From contig JAHLJT010009419.1 in NCBI GenBank assembly GCA_031308135.1, positions 35,333,221-35,397,220 on the forward strand: a stretch of 64,000 nt of DNA. The letters run 5' to 3'. Source of the stretch: Acheta domesticus. Its lineage: Eukaryota > Arthropoda > Insecta > Orthoptera > Gryllidae. A program made the position numbers and the translations under genes. The notes under the pieces are model-generated. The model saw only the letters and a list, made by a program, of their open reading frames with translations. It made no database searches and had not been told where the DNA came from. Below are positions 39,540-51,790 of the stretch, piece after piece (within the stretch, counting starts at the first letter, position 1; each line of letters starts with the position of its first letter).

Positions 39540-39870
39540 CGACCTGGATGGCCAAGGTGGCTGGCTCGGCCTAGAGGCGGATCCAGAAAGGTGGGGAACA
39601 TGTCTCCCTCAAGAAGCCGAGAGTTTTCGTTTGTTACCTTCTTTTCTTTGGCAAAACTGATTTAAATATTTATTTAAGAATTATGTAATTATTAAAAAAA
39701 TATTGTATAATATCATATATACACTACAAAAATAATATACAATAAAATAACAAATGTTTATTATTTAACAAAAATCTAGCCCTCCTCTAAAATGACCAGC
39801 TGGACCCACCCTTGATTCATCCCTTCGGTCCGAAGGGTCGCAGGTTCGAGTCCCGTCTTGGGCATGGTTA
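39540..39870 (+). mobile_element. tRNA-derived SINE head split by a hAT-like MITE
   Basis: GGTGGCTGGCTCGGCC (box A side) is separated from CGCAGGTTCGAGTCCCG (box B, about 39838-39856) by a 243-bp element at 39572-39814. That element is similar to the MITEs at 21706 and 60773 (GGCGGATCCAG start, ATTTAAATATTTAT centre, CTGGACCCACCCTTG end). Its 8-bp duplication is not recognisable, so it is probably older. Confidence 0.65.
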
Positions 39871-42029
39871 TTTGTCCCTTTTCTCTCATGTGTGAGTCGT
39901 CGCAGAGGGCCTCGCGTTCTGCTGACGCCAGATTAGAGAAGCCCGCAAGTGTCTTGGTGTCTAGTGTCTGGTCGAATATGCATCCTATCGGGACGCAAAG
40001 GGTAACCGGCTTCCTGCTGGATAAAAGATCTAGAAAAAATAGTCTTTACGAGAGTAATTAATCATGAATGCTTCGTGTTTTACATTATTATGAAAAACTC
40101 AATAATACTGCAATTAATTATTCATTAATTACACAAAAGTTTCGCATACAAAACACAGAACAGCAAAAAAAAATGAGAGAGGAAATCCAAATTCGCAATT
40201 CGTACTAGAAAATGTACAAAAAGTTAAAAAAAGTATGTAAAAAACATTGGGCGAAATGATACGGTTAGTGGTTGAGTACTTGCACTCAGAAGGAAGGAAA
40301 GGGAGACGACAAAATTCAATTTCACGTGCAAACGAAACTAATGGTCCGCATCTGCGGTATTTGTTCGGATATGGGTAGGCATTTGTATTCGTGAACATTT
40401 TTTCATTCATCTCTTCCGCGCGTATTGGAAGATGTTTCTCTTCCAGGAACCGCAAATAAGAGAAACACATGCCAAAAGCTATCAATAGACAGTACTAGTA
40501 ATCATAAGAAGGCCTGAAACATGACCAACAACTGCAACTGTTTCAGAGTATTAACGGCCCTCTATAACATTCTGGTACCATGGCTTTTTCATTGCGAAGC
40601 CTCAACTTAGGAATAGCGTCACCGCATTGGGAGCTTTTAATCGAACAGTTTCAAGGCCCCACCCATGTTACTTCCGGCACTAGCGCGCTATTTGAAAAAC
40701 AAACTCCGAACTGTTGTGGGCGGTCTGCTGATCGCCAGCTATTCAGAAGTAAACAGGATACAGTTGCCTTTTTTCAGGCTAATTTGAAGGATTCATGAAT
40801 TTCCCGAAGTGGCTACAAACCACGCACAGACGAATATAGTTTTATTCAAGGAAGATATCATAAGCCCGTCCTGTGCACAATATTAATTTACTTGTGTACA
40901 TTGTAAATTATGAATAAAACAATGAACTGTGCAAAAAATTGTCTCTCTGAGAATTCTCTGATAATTCGTAGCATCTTTGGATTTATAAAGACGCATAATA
41001 TTTACCATTTTCTTATCATAATACACTTTTATCCTTTCTCCACTCTGACAAAGCAGAAGAGTATACTGTAAAATGGCTTCACAAGACACTGTCAGACGAC
41101 ACTGAGAGTTAAATCATACAAATTAAGCTGTTTTTCACTTTTTTTCAAAATTTTTCACAAACTTAGCTAACTTTTTCACATCCAATTTTTATAATATATT
41201 AATTTAAAAAATTAAAAAATATACAATTTCAATGAAGTTCAATTTGATAAGACGGTATAAGTACTCTGTCCGTTGACGACTGATCGGTACGAGCCTACAA
41301 AACGTTTCCTTATCAGAGTAAACATATATTCTATCGGATGTGTGTATTTGAAAGAGATAAGAAGTGAGAAGATTTTTTTTATATAAAAAGATACTCATAA
41401 TATTAGAATACATCGAAGGAGTGCGACGTTTGATGGGAATTCAATTTCAAGATTTAGAATCTAAAGATACATTTAAGTATCTTCCAATTTTCACTAACGG
41501 CTTAAATGCGGCTTCAGGATGAATCCTTTTAACACCAATGTTCTCTGGAATATGTATAATAAACGGAATATATAAGGAAATTGAGAGAACGCAAGCTTCT
41601 TTTAAGACATAAAATAAGTATAGTTTTTAAAAGAACGTTGAAGCAATGAAAATTTAATAGTGTTCAACATTATAATTTCGTTTCCATAAAATGCGTGGAC
41701 TTTCTAATACAAAAACAAAAATAACGTAAAATATAAATGTACCTGAATTTAATAACACAGACTCCAAATATTGCATGTCGTCTTGAACGTTTCTGCAGAA
41801 TGAACGCTTATCATAACAAATATAGTTTGTATCGGATGTGAATATTGGAAAGCAAGAGATAAGGAAAGTAAAAACGCATAAAAAGCTCGAGAGTACTCTA
41901 GCGCCATCTCTTAGCGCACCGCGGGAGCGCCGGATCTAGGAAGAATCCAAATTTAACAGGTTTCTTCCCATCGAGCAATGAACTTTATGAACGGAATGTT
42001 CCATAATTATTCCGCCAAAAAAGTCATAT

Positions 42030-42360
42030 GTCTTGTCTTGTCAAGAAAAGGTAAATACAAGAATAAAGTTTTATAAAACTATGGCTCTTCCAATTCTTCT
42101 GTATGGCAACGCACGTTGGGTACCGAAAAAAAGAACCTTAAGTAGCATACAGGGCGCTGAAATAGGGTCGCATAATAGCATACAGGGCACGAAAGATCTT
42201 ATTCGTAACGAGATTAGGGGAAAACTACATGTCGAATGAATTGCAAGCAAGGTAACTAAATATCGGGCAAACCCAAAAAACGATGGAAGGAAAACTTGTG
42301 AAGAAAGAACAGGTTCAAGCCTTATCCATAAAGTGCAGAAGAAGGAAAAGAATTCAAATG
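42030..42360 (+). pseudogene. LINE fragment, reverse-transcriptase C-terminal region
   Basis: The frame reads TRIKFYKTMALPILLYGNARW then KKRTLSSIQGAE (shown in pieces). This corresponds to the common non-LTR retrotransposon motif KxMALPTLLYGSExW, which follows the RT domain. In-frame stops follow at 42240 and beyond. It is related in type to the fragment at 11600-12060, but the two overlap too little to call one family. Confidence 0.7.
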
Positions 42361-42424
42361 CGCTAAGGAGACACGCGCTGCAGATGGGCTCCTTTGAGTC
42401 GTTGAGAACGCCAACGGTAAGCAT

Positions 42425-42960
42425 AATATCCGTTTCAAATTCAAGAGGCCTTGACACCAGTTAGATCGCTGCAGGGAATATCAATTTTCATGAAAATCCT
42501 ACTTGCGGTATAGCCGCTAGCGTTCGCAGACATTCCGACGGGCAGACAGAAGGGCAGGTGGACAGACGGACAGACGGACAGACGGACAGACAGACAGACG
42601 GACAGACGGACAGACGGACAGGCGGACAGGCGGACAGGCGGACAGGCGGACAGGCGGACAGGCGGACAGGCGGACAGGCGGACAGGCGGACAGGCGGACA
42701 GGCGGACAGGCGGACAGGCGGACAGGCGGACAGGCGGACAGGCGGACAGGCGGACAGGCGGACAGGCGGACAGGCGGACAGGCGGACAGGCGGACAGGCG
42801 GACAGGCGGACAGGCGGACAGGCGGACAGGCGGACAGGCGGACAGGCGGACAGGCGGACAGGCGGACAGGCGGACAGGCGGACAGGCGGACAGGCGGACA
42901 GGCGGACAGACGTTTTTCCGTAAACCTATTTTTCTGTAACAAGGTCCTACGCAATGTGAA
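42425..42960 (+). repeat. Dispersed repeat carrying an expanded microsatellite
   Basis: Shares TTTCAAATTCAAGAGGCC, TAGCCGCTAGCGTT and GTGGACAGACG with the copy at 50425-50640, in the same order. In this copy GGACAGAC has expanded into the 8-bp array at 42560-42910. Confidence 0.75.
42615..42902. repeat. (CGGACAGG)36 microsatellite
   Basis: Exactly 288 bp of a perfect 8-mer, preceded by variant CGGACAGA units (42560-42614) and closed by one such unit. Any open frame through it (an 8-residue repeat) is an artefact. Confidence 0.97.
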
Positions 42961-42999
42961 TTCTGACTTCACAAAGAAGTAATTTACTACATATCGGGA

Positions 43000-43260
43000 C
43001 AGTGCGCCAGAAAAGTCTCTTCGCACCGCGCCGAATCAGGGCCTCCTATTAAACACTGCATTTCTGTTGTTTCCCACTTATCTGGTTGCTACCAAGTGAA
43101 GGAGACTACACTCAAATAATCTATTGTGGTTGTGGTGAGTACGCAGTTTACTTTTTCAAGCCACAGCTCGAGTTACCAAAATTATTTCTGTTGCAAGCAC
43201 TCTCATCAGGAAGGTGCCACTGCGGAGACATTTTCCTGACGCGCTATATTATACTTTTTT
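43000..43260. repeat. Dispersed repeat related to 10885-11195
   Basis: Shared blocks in the same order, for example AAAGTCTCTTCGCA and GGTGCCACTGCGGA. Confidence 0.6.
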
Positions 43261-43867
43261 TCGGACCTACAATACGAATTTTTCTTCCGAAAAATCACCG
43301 TTTTTCGCTGCAGCATTACATAATACTAGGAAAACCCGTCAGACGTTGTTCTGTCCTTCATCTCCCTCTTTGCCCTCCCATCACCCTCTATCTCTCCCTC
43401 GCTCCCTCACCCTGTCTGTCTCTGCCGCTCTCTGCCCCTCTCATTTACATTTAATTGCAGATTCTGCATTTCTCCGGGCAGGTGAGGTAATATCGGGAAG
43501 CGCCGGACCAGCAAAAATGTAATAGAATATGGTTGTAATAGAATGTTCAAGAAGGTTTCATCATGTAGATTCTGGTGTGAGAAACGTTTCTTTGAGACCT
43601 CCAGCCTCACAATTTTCGTTTTTAAGGCCCTAGAACGCTTCGTTTAGGAGTTATTTAACGATATAGATTCAAAATTCTACCGAATATGTTGCAGGTTTCA
43701 TTTCACGTCAATATTCAGTTTTGTTCTACAGAGCAATGTAGCGGAGTTACAACAGTTTTAACAGCACATAAACCTCGGTGAAAAAAAAGCAACAAAAAAT
43801 AACACGAAGTAGTGCCAACTTTCACGGAGATTGGTCTCACGGTGTCGGAGTTTAGCTACATATATCT

Positions 43868-43967
<100 letters not shown>

Positions 43968-44024
43968 TACGGTATACCAACATCCATTTTATTCATATAG
44001 ATTCTCTATTTGAAATGTGATCCG

Positions 44025-44402
44025 TGACCCCGGCCCTCGGCTACGGTTCCCGCAGTAGCACCCGCGTGCACGCGTGGCGTGGCGTGGCGTGGCGTGGCGT
44101 GTCCGCGCCGTGGCGGAGGGCGCCGGCCCGGGCCGGTCGGCGGAGGCCCGAGACGCGCTAATCGCGGAGTCAGGGGTCAGGCCGCGCGTCGCCGCCCATT
44201 AACATACCCAGACAAAGTCCGCCGGCAGAGCGCGCCCGCGCCGCGGCCTCCCCGGGGAAACGTCACGCCTCGGCTCGCACGCCGCGCTCGCCGCGCCGCG
44301 CCGCTCCGACAGGGCCCGGCGGTTTTCCCCTTCCTCCACCCGTCCGTCAGCTGTTCACGCACAGATTTACGGTCTGTTCTAGACGCCGGGGACCAGCAGT
44401 AG
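44025..44402. promoter_or_regulatory. G+C/CpG-rich patch, candidate 5' exon or promoter of the minus-strand gene
   Basis: About 75% G+C with many CpGs in an A+T-rich setting, starting with a five-fold GTGGC repeat (about 44077-44100). Open frames on both strands look compositional. It lies upstream of exon A in the gene's direction, so it could be a promoter with a non-coding first exon. No TATA or initiator was identified with confidence. Confidence 0.25.
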
Positions 44403-44427
44403 CACGGCTTCTTAAGAGAGAAAGAAA

Positions 44428-44659
44428 TCTGTGGTCACAAGTCAAAAATCTTCGTTTGGAGAAAACAAAGGCTAGATTATTGTGCCAACGCTTCCTATGC
44501 TCAAGGCTATTTCCCTCTTTTTTTCTCTCTCGTTAAGGACGCGACATTTCAATTCGGTCGTTTTAGTCAAATAAAATATAGATACTTAACTTGTAGTTTA
44601 AGTTCTTAACCCAATTTCGACAGAAATTGACTTAAGAACTTTTACTCGGAGACCACAGA
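44428..44659. mobile_element. MITE with TCTGTGGTC ends, copy 1
   Basis: The ends TCTGTGGTCACAAGTCAAAA and the inverse of ACTTTTACTCGGAGACCACA pair. Related along its length to 53616-53841 (AATTCGGTCGTTTTA, TTGACTTAAGAACTTTTAC). Target duplication not clear. Confidence 0.75.
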
Positions 44660-44714
44660 AATATATTCCCAATTCTTTACGTGAATGCAGAGCACACAGT
44701 ATTGGGCTAAGTTC

Positions 44715-44985
44715 TCTCTTTCTTGTTCTTCTTAACGTATTTCTCTTTTCTCCTTATCTTCTTCTTCATCTCTTTCTTCTCTCTCGTATCTTTCTTCTCA
44801 ATCTTCCTCTCTCCATTTTCTTCCCCTCGTCTTCTTCTTCTCCGTCTTCTCGCCCTCTTTCTCTTTGTTCTTCTCATTGTTCTTCTCTTCTTTGCTCTTT
44901 CGTCTTATATTTCTTTTCTTTCAACTTCTCCTACTTATTTTCCTCCTTCCTCTTTTCTTTCCTCTTTCTTCTCGGTGTCCCAGCT
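44715..44985. repeat. CTTCTT-rich pyrimidine tract
   Basis: About 270 bp, mostly C and T on the plus strand. The Phe/Ser/Leu-rich open frame across it is compositional. Confidence 0.85.
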
Positions 44986-45379
44986 AATAATAAAGTGGAA
45001 TCACGATTGCAGGAGTCACTGCAACACGAGCATGATATGCATAAATGTCAAGCACGTTGCCAAATAAAACAACTGGCGGACGACAGAAATTCACAATGTT
45101 CAAATGAGAAAAATACTTGTTCACGGACAACAAATTCCTGTATGCTGCAGGCAGTTAACGAAAAACGCCTGAAACAGTTATTTATTTTGCTGTAGTAACA
45201 TGGACGTTTAGTACATAACCAAGTACACGCATAATTCACTAAATCAGAAATCTGTGCAGTCTAATATTTACCTTGTTTATATAAACAAGTTAATTTCAAC
45301 AATACTAACGTTGTTGTGGGATATGGATTTATTTTTCAGAGCAGTTTTATTAACCTATATTTTCGAACAGCCGGTACTA

Positions 45380-45870
45380 GAGGCATAATGGTTGGCAGAC
45401 TGGCGTCCAAAATGGAGTTCGCGGGTTCAAACCTGGATCAGTGTGATGGATTTTCAACAAACGGAATGTGTGCCATATCATGTGTGCCATGTGTGCCATA
45501 TCCCCCATAAGGGGATGGGAGGGGGCAGACGGCCGAAAGGCCTACGGCTCTTGATGGAGGCAGAAACGACTACGTTCTCGAAGACGAGTAGAATCTTGGG
45601 TTTCCCGCCGAGTTTCCCGGCGGTACTCACGTGGATAGCGCACTCGTGGATAGCGGCGTATCACGTGGATACTCACGTGGATAGTAAGGTGGGTGCAGCG
45701 AGAAGGCTGTGCTAAGCTCCGTATTGCTGGGCTCGTCCGGCGGCTCACATATTGGGCCTCTACCCGCCGATCTTTTGGCAGGATTGGGCGCGGGACTCGT
45801 TACCAACCCACACTTAGAAGTTCGACCGGGAGCATCAATCGGGGGGGATTGTACCCCATCAAGTTCCCTA
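45380..45870 (+). mobile_element. Third tRNA-derived repeat (SINE-like) and flanking G+C-rich sequence
   Basis: GGCATAATGGTTGGCAGACT (box A-like) and GCGGGTTCAAACCTG (box B-like, about 45421-45436) head a repeat-like region with TGTGCCATAT and CACGTGGATA repeats. What follows up to 45867 and again after the MITE at 46248 is coherent, G+C-richer sequence, possibly part of a larger retroelement, not identified. Confidence 0.45.
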
Positions 45871-46247
45871 CTCTCTCAGTCTGAATCAGTGAAAAACTAC
45901 TGATTGACAGTGACTATTCACTGATAGTGTCAGTTATAACTCTGCCACTGACAATCACTGAATTGAACTGAACAAATCAGTGAAAATCGAGTCCACTTTT
46001 TGAATCAGTGAAACTTCACTCTTTGAATCAGCGAAACAGTGACAACAGCAGCACGTGATCAACTGAACGATCAGTGAGGGATGTGGCGCGGCACTGACGA
46101 CCAGTGAAACGCTGGCGGTCATTATGAAAAGGTTCGCATATTCGCTGATTGTCAGCAAAACTACACATTTCGACTGAAGATATCAGTGACTTCGGCTCTC
46201 ACTGATTGAATCAGTGACAATTTCACTGATTCAGATGCAGAGAGTAG
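45868..46247. mobile_element. TCAGTGA-rich MITE, copy 3 (most complete)
   Basis: 380 bp. The ends CTACTCTCTCAGTCTGAATC and the inverse of GATTCAGATGCAGAGAGTAG give terminal inverted repeats of about 27 bp. More than a dozen TCAGTGA / TCACTGA motifs in both orientations. Confidence 0.9.
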
Positions 46248-46559
46248 AGTATGGCGATACTCACTTCGATAGCGTCAAGGTTGTTGCAGTGAGGAGACGT
46301 GTTGGGGCCCCGAGCCACCCGAACCTCGGTCTGGGCGGCCCCCAGACGGGCCCTTCGCTTCGTCGTGGCAGTGCCCGATACTCATAGGCAATTGAGCAGG
46401 GATTCGTCCCGGCGAAATGTGAGTGGCGCTTAATCAGACTCCAGTGCTAGCCCGGACAGCTAGTAGCCCTGAGCTGCTAAGTGGCCCTACCCTGGCTTAA
46501 TTGAGGAGACGTCCGGTGGGGTGTTGCGTTCCGGGTATCCGGATAACAGCCTGAAGGAT
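46248..46559. other. G+C-richer unidentified repeat-like sequence
   Basis: Continuous in style with 45680-45867 on the other side of the MITE (GGGGCCCCGAGCCACC and CAATTGAGCAGGGATTCG type text). It could be a non-coding part of a LINE. No frame is long enough to test. Confidence 0.3.
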
Positions 46560-47005
46560 AACTAGATTATTTTGTTTCCGGGCGCATCAACGGCTATGGT
46601 CAGTAGTGTAAGTTAGTAGTAAGTGTAGGGCATGCTTTACCACGGGAGATGGCGGTGTTCTTGTCCCGCTGGATAGCGAGATCTGGTGCCAACCTACAAG
46701 TCATTTTGTAGGGTTTTCTCATCCAAATATCTCCCTCCAACGGGGCACCGCCCTAGCCACGATAGGTTCTAGGCTCCCGTCATGTGTGGAAGTGTAGTGC
46801 AAGTACGTTTAAGTACGAGTAAGTATGGGGTTAGGGTAGGACAAGAAAGAGGAAGGAAAGATTGCGCGCGGTGCATGGCCCGTTTCTCAGGGTACAGCTC
46901 CGGGATTCGCCTGGTATTGATCGGAGAAACCAGTCAAAACTACCGATGAGACCGCCTTGCAGCTAGAGTTTTCCTCCAGGCTACATCTGAGCCTAAGGCC
47001 GTTGC
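46560..47005 (-). mobile_element. SINE family 1, copy e (5' truncated)
   Basis: Matches from the 3' end (TTTCCGGGCGCATCAACGGC) through GCACCGCCCTAGCC and ATTCGCCTGGTATTGATCGG to TTTTCCTCCAGGCTAC; the tRNA head is lost. Confidence 0.85.
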
Positions 47006-47309
47006 GTTGTCGAAAAGCCGTCATAAAAAGGTGACGAAATGTGCTTGATAAGAATGTACTTCTCACGCATCTTGGAGTGGTTTTCCTCTCGAAGACAAGT
47101 AGTAGTTACTCCCAATTTGCAAGTTTACCTTCTATGGAAGCTGATACCTCTCTTAGCGATTTCCAAGCGGATTTTTAACACACTTAAGAGATGTGACAAG
47201 AGCAAGAAATAAAAATATCCGCGTACAAAACATAACATTTTCAAATAAATGTAAATTCATTTGGTACAAGAATATTCACCCGATGTAACATCTACGAGTG
47301 TTTCAGAAA

Positions 47310-48150
47310 AACCTGCACAAAATTAGGGGGCAGATAGAGGTCTGGGGAAGAGTTCTTGCCAATGATTCCAGGGTCTGAAAGGCTGGGAATTGACGGTGTC
47401 AAAAAATCCGTTCGTTCCTCTGCTAGGCGAACACACTAACATGCACTATTTCAGATTACGAGGGATACGGAAGAGATTGACCCCATTACGGACCGATTAC
47501 GTAACGCACATCTGGAGTATTTTCAATCTCCCCCTTATAACGCATTCGTACCTCACACATGAACCCCCCTTAATTATTACGTAACACTTGCGACAACACC
47601 CCCCTTGTAAATGCAAGAAGTGAAAATAAATTATAGTACAGTAAAACAAATTGTATTTATTTTACCTGTGCTGTATATTAAAATGAATGATAATTAAAGT
47701 AGAAATTAATTGGTGGAGTTGTGAGTGAAGGAAGAAAACTTGGGCGAGAAATGGTTGATCAGAAGCTACGCACACGCTGTCGTGGATGATGCAAGAGCGA
47801 GAGTCTAGAGCGCCAACTTAAATGGATTCTAGAATATACTTCATATCAGTTTTCAATATTTTCTTCGTAATGTCACAGATTTAAAAAGAAGTTGAAAAAA
47901 TATTTCCATTTTTATAACAATTTACAATCAATAACTTTAGTTTATGTATGTTTTTAAAATAAATTAATTAGTTAATATTTTAATGTTTTAGTACAGAACT
48001 CAAAAGAGGAATTATTTAAGCAAATATTGAAGTATGTAAAAAAAAATCAAAGTTACGTAACACTTAATTAATATCCCCCTACCCCTATGTAACGTAGCGC
48101 AACTCAGACCCCCTCCCCCTCTTTAGCGTTACGTAGTTTATGGACGACCC
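47310..48150. repeat. Repeat fragment with GGGGTCGTCCATAAACTACG end
   Basis: The right end, on the minus strand, starts GGGGTCGTCCATAAACTACG with repeated TTACGTAAC blocks and long C runs inside (47568-47605, 48082-48120). A matching left end was not found. Looks like a decayed DNA transposon derivative. Confidence 0.5.
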
Positions 48151-48294
48151 CTTTAGCAATGCAGCTGGGGTCGCCAAAGAGCGTCACAATATAGTACAAG
48201 CAGGACACAGAGACATTGGAAAATGAATTATATCAGCGTTTCACTTTATTAAGTAATTCAATTCAATACCCAATTATTCTAATTAATTAATTGA

Positions 48295-48835
48295 TTTTAG
48301 TGAGTCCGTGGACGTCAAATACTAGGGTCATTAGTCCCATAAATGCAGTGTATGTTTTTGCTCGGGAGGTGGCGGTGGTCGTCCCCCGCTGCATGGCGAT
48401 ATCTGGCGCTGACCAACCGTCGGCTAGCGGGGTTTTCCCCAACCAGCTATCTCCCACCAGCGGGACACCACCCCAGCCGAGACAAGCTCTAAGCTCCCGA
48501 CCGGTCCTCCGGCGTATGTATTAGTGTAGTGCATGTTGCTGTGTGTAAGGGGGTGAGGATAGGACAAGGAAGAGGTAGAAAAGATCGCGTGCCCTCTGTG
48601 GCCCATTTGTTAGGGTACAGCTCCGGCATTCGCCTTGTATTGATCGGAGAAACCACGGAAAACTACCGATCAGAACAGCCGGCTGCACGAATTCTCCTCC
48701 AGACAGCGATTGGATTCGACCTAGCTGTCAAGCTAGCGTCGAAAATCCTGCCACCGTCGGGACTCGAACCTAGGATCTTCCGGTCAGAGGGACTGGAGTG
48801 ACATCGGTTGATGCCCTGAGCCATCTCGCCCGGTT
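48295..48835 (-). mobile_element. SINE family 1, copy f (full length)
   Basis: Head on the minus strand: GAGATGGCTCAGGGCATCAA, then box B GGTTCGAGTCCCGACGG (about 48755-48772). Body blocks CTCCTCCAGACAGCG and CATTCGCCTTGTATTGATCG. Ends in GTCCACGGACTCACTAAAATCAA-type sequence without a clean tail. Confidence 0.88.
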
Positions 48836-50424
48836 TATTCTAATTAAGAATAATAAAATACCCTGCTGAATCATTGGTCATTATCTAGCACCTCTGTTCT
48901 CTTCTCCTTCAAAAATTTGGCATCTCCTAGGGCAGTGCTTCCCAATTCATTGCTCTGTGATGTCACAGAAATCTACTCTCCTGCTCCGGACCGAGCCGCG
49001 GAGCAAATGAAGTGCCTGACGAGGCGGCGAGTGCTACAGTGCTCCAATGATGGTACGGAAGTGGGAGGAAAAGGTTCGCTTCGAAAATAGATAATTAGGT
49101 TTTCAAATCATAATTATTATTTAGAATGTATATAATTCAATGACAATATGACGAATTTTATAATAAAACATACATTATTACATAACTCAAAGCAATAACC
49201 GACAGTATCATAACCAGTATCATAACCACTTCCATTCTTCTATTAGACAACGATTTTGGAACAATAATATTTTTAATATTTTTCGACAATAACATTTTTA
49301 TTCAATGGTATATAATATAACGAATTAGTTCCTTCTGAAACAATAATTAATTTTAACAAACTGATAACAAATAAGTATCCGGTAGAGGTCACGTGAGATA
49401 ATTTGGACCCCAGGTTTGATTATTTTTTATGTACAGTTTTGTTTCAGAATGTTGTATATCCTCGTGATTTTCAGTATCTTTTCCATAATCTTCAACCTGC
49501 AAATTCCTTTACTCATCACATGATTGCGGGCTATGTCAATTCTCAGGATTTATTTTCATCACGCAGATTTCTCTCGGTCGCAAAGCTACGTAATACATCT
49601 GTAGGTTGGACTTTCTAAAATATCGCAGTTCTTTTGAACACACTAAAATACTTCGCCATAGTTCCAGCATTTACAACAGGAAACCTTTCTTCCCTAACAG
49701 AAAGAAATTAACGGATGTAGATGTTTTCCCACCCATGCTGCCTCGAACACGGCAAAGGTCCACGGCAAAGGTCCACTACAAAGGTTTACGGTGCCAGCGA
49801 TCGCCGTCTGCCCCTCCCATCCCCCTTTGCTCGCACTGCTTCTCCGAGCGCCTGATCACGGAGGGGAAGGCGGCTCTTACATCATTTCTTCTCCAGTCGG
49901 CAATAGTTGTCGTAAGGCAATATTGGATTCCCGGACAATGTCATGCGAAATTTGTTTTCTCTGTTTGAAAAACAAAACGAGCTTGACTGCTGCACAGGTC
50001 CAACCCTTGTGAAGTGTCCTAAACACTACCACTGTTCCAATTCCTTTCGAATTCAAAACTAGTGGTGCTAAAATAGCACGTCTCTCTCGCCCGTATTTTT
50101 ATACAAAATTACGCGAAAAGTATTTAAATTTTCGGAAAATTTTACCTGGCCTTATTTCAAAATCTATCTTTAAAGAACAGATTTCGTAAAGGGAAAAAAT
50201 CTATCTTTAATGTTTTATTTGTAGGAAGAGTCCGAAAAATTCTTAAACTTTTGCAATTTTCGAAAAATCAGTCTTAAAGGAAAATGATAATTGCGCCATT
50301 CTCTTCAATGTCCTTTACTCCATCGAACAACAAAATTTAATCAAAAATGATGGGGCCATTTTTTTGAAAATTTGAAAAATGTCCCAGGGGCTTAGTGTAA
50401 AGCACCATCCAAAATTAAAATATC

Positions 50425-50640
50425 GGTTTCAAATTCAAGAGGCCATGATATCAGCCAGATCGATTTTAGAATATACATTTTGGAGAAAATCGGCTGAACG
50501 GTTTAGCCGCTAGCGTTGTTCACAGACGATGGACAGAAAGGTGGACAGACGTTTTGCCGTCATTCGATTTTTCGGTATCAAGGGCCCACAAAACAGATTC
50601 TGGCTACACCACGTGATAAAGGATTTTCTCTAAATTTAGC
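50425..50640 (+). repeat. Dispersed repeat, unexpanded copy
   Basis: Same order of blocks as 42425-42960, but with only GATGGACAGAAAGGTGGACA where the other copy has the long 8-bp array. Confidence 0.7.
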
Positions 50641-51346
50641 AACTCAATTTATCCACTTTTTCGTTACCAGGGCCCTGTAAGAAGAGTTTTTCTACCGAGT
50701 TTTTTGCGACCAGCAACTTCTCTACTCTGTAGCGAGAAAGTAAAAATACCAAAGTTTAAGATTCAGAATAGCGAAATTACATGTAAGGAACTGCTCTTGG
50801 TAATCGCTTCTGATAGCAAATTTAATTAATTTAATGAAGACGGGTGGCTTATTCTTATTCTTGGTATCGGTAAAATAACCCCAACAGTATAACTTACAGT
50901 ATTTAGGAGCAGATTACCCTCAGCAGGAAAGCAAAAGTGACATCCATTGATACCCCCTATTTTTCGAGTAAAAATAGTTTACTCTTATCACCTGATCTTA
51001 TAATAAATTAGAAAGGTAGGTGATACATTAGCAAGAAAGAACACTACCAAACAACCAATATTTTTTGTCTTTCTTTTGAAATGATCTTCGCCTACGAAAA
51101 GAAAATACAAACACAACATTTGTTGATAAAATGCTTATCATGCCTCAAATGTGCAATTTTATCTGCGAATCACTCTACGAATTGACACTGATATCGACGG
51201 AGGATTAAGTACCGAGGCAAAAAAGTTAGATTATTGATTGCAAGTAATGCAACTACATGCAACTTGAGGAATGTTATCACGTTCAGATTTCGTTCTTCAT
51301 TACCACAATCCCTTCCACGTTTATCGAAGCCAATTCCAATGGACCC

Positions 51347-51790
51347 ATGTCTGATTAGACTTTAAGGAGAAAACAAAATTATCTGGCATTGTAGGAATTT
51401 ATTATCATCTTTCCTATATGGTGTTACCAAATTTTATGGCAGAGGGAAAGAGAGAGGGAGAGAGAGAGAAAGTGAAATGAAAGGTAAATAGTAAATTATA
51501 ACAGCAAGCAAATGATGTATTAGTAGCCTTGTGTCACTCGTGATTCTACCAAGTTTGCTAGAAATGATATTATGATACTATGTCTGATTATACTTTAAGG
51601 AGAAAACAACATTATCTGGCGTTGTAGGAATTTATTATCATCTTTCCTATAAGGTGTTACCAAATTTTATGGCAGAGAGAAAGAGAGAGGGAGAGAAAGT
51701 GAAATGAAAGGTAAATAGTAAATTATAACAGCAAGCAAATGATATATTTGTAGACTTTTGTCACTTGTGATTCTACCAAGTTTACTAGAG
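51347..51790. repeat. Tandem duplication, period 233 bp
   Basis: Two copies starting ATGTCTGATTA at 51347 and 51580 share the GTAGGAATTTATTATCATCT, AGAGAGAGG and ATAGTAAATTATAACAGCAA blocks with few differences. The GA-run length differs between the copies. Confidence 0.9.

Noticed and set aside
42560..42910. CRISPR-like regular repeat
   Set aside because: There are no spacers, only a uniform 8-bp tandem repeat in a eukaryotic setting.
42517..43026. Open frames of 121-169 codons encoding an 8-residue repeat
   Set aside because: Created by the perfect 8-bp microsatellite; 24 nt equals three units, so no stop can arise.
44079..44402. 107-codon plus-strand frame
   Set aside because: Arg/Pro/Gly-rich translation of a CpG-rich patch; opposite-strand frames are equally open and no splice partner is seen.
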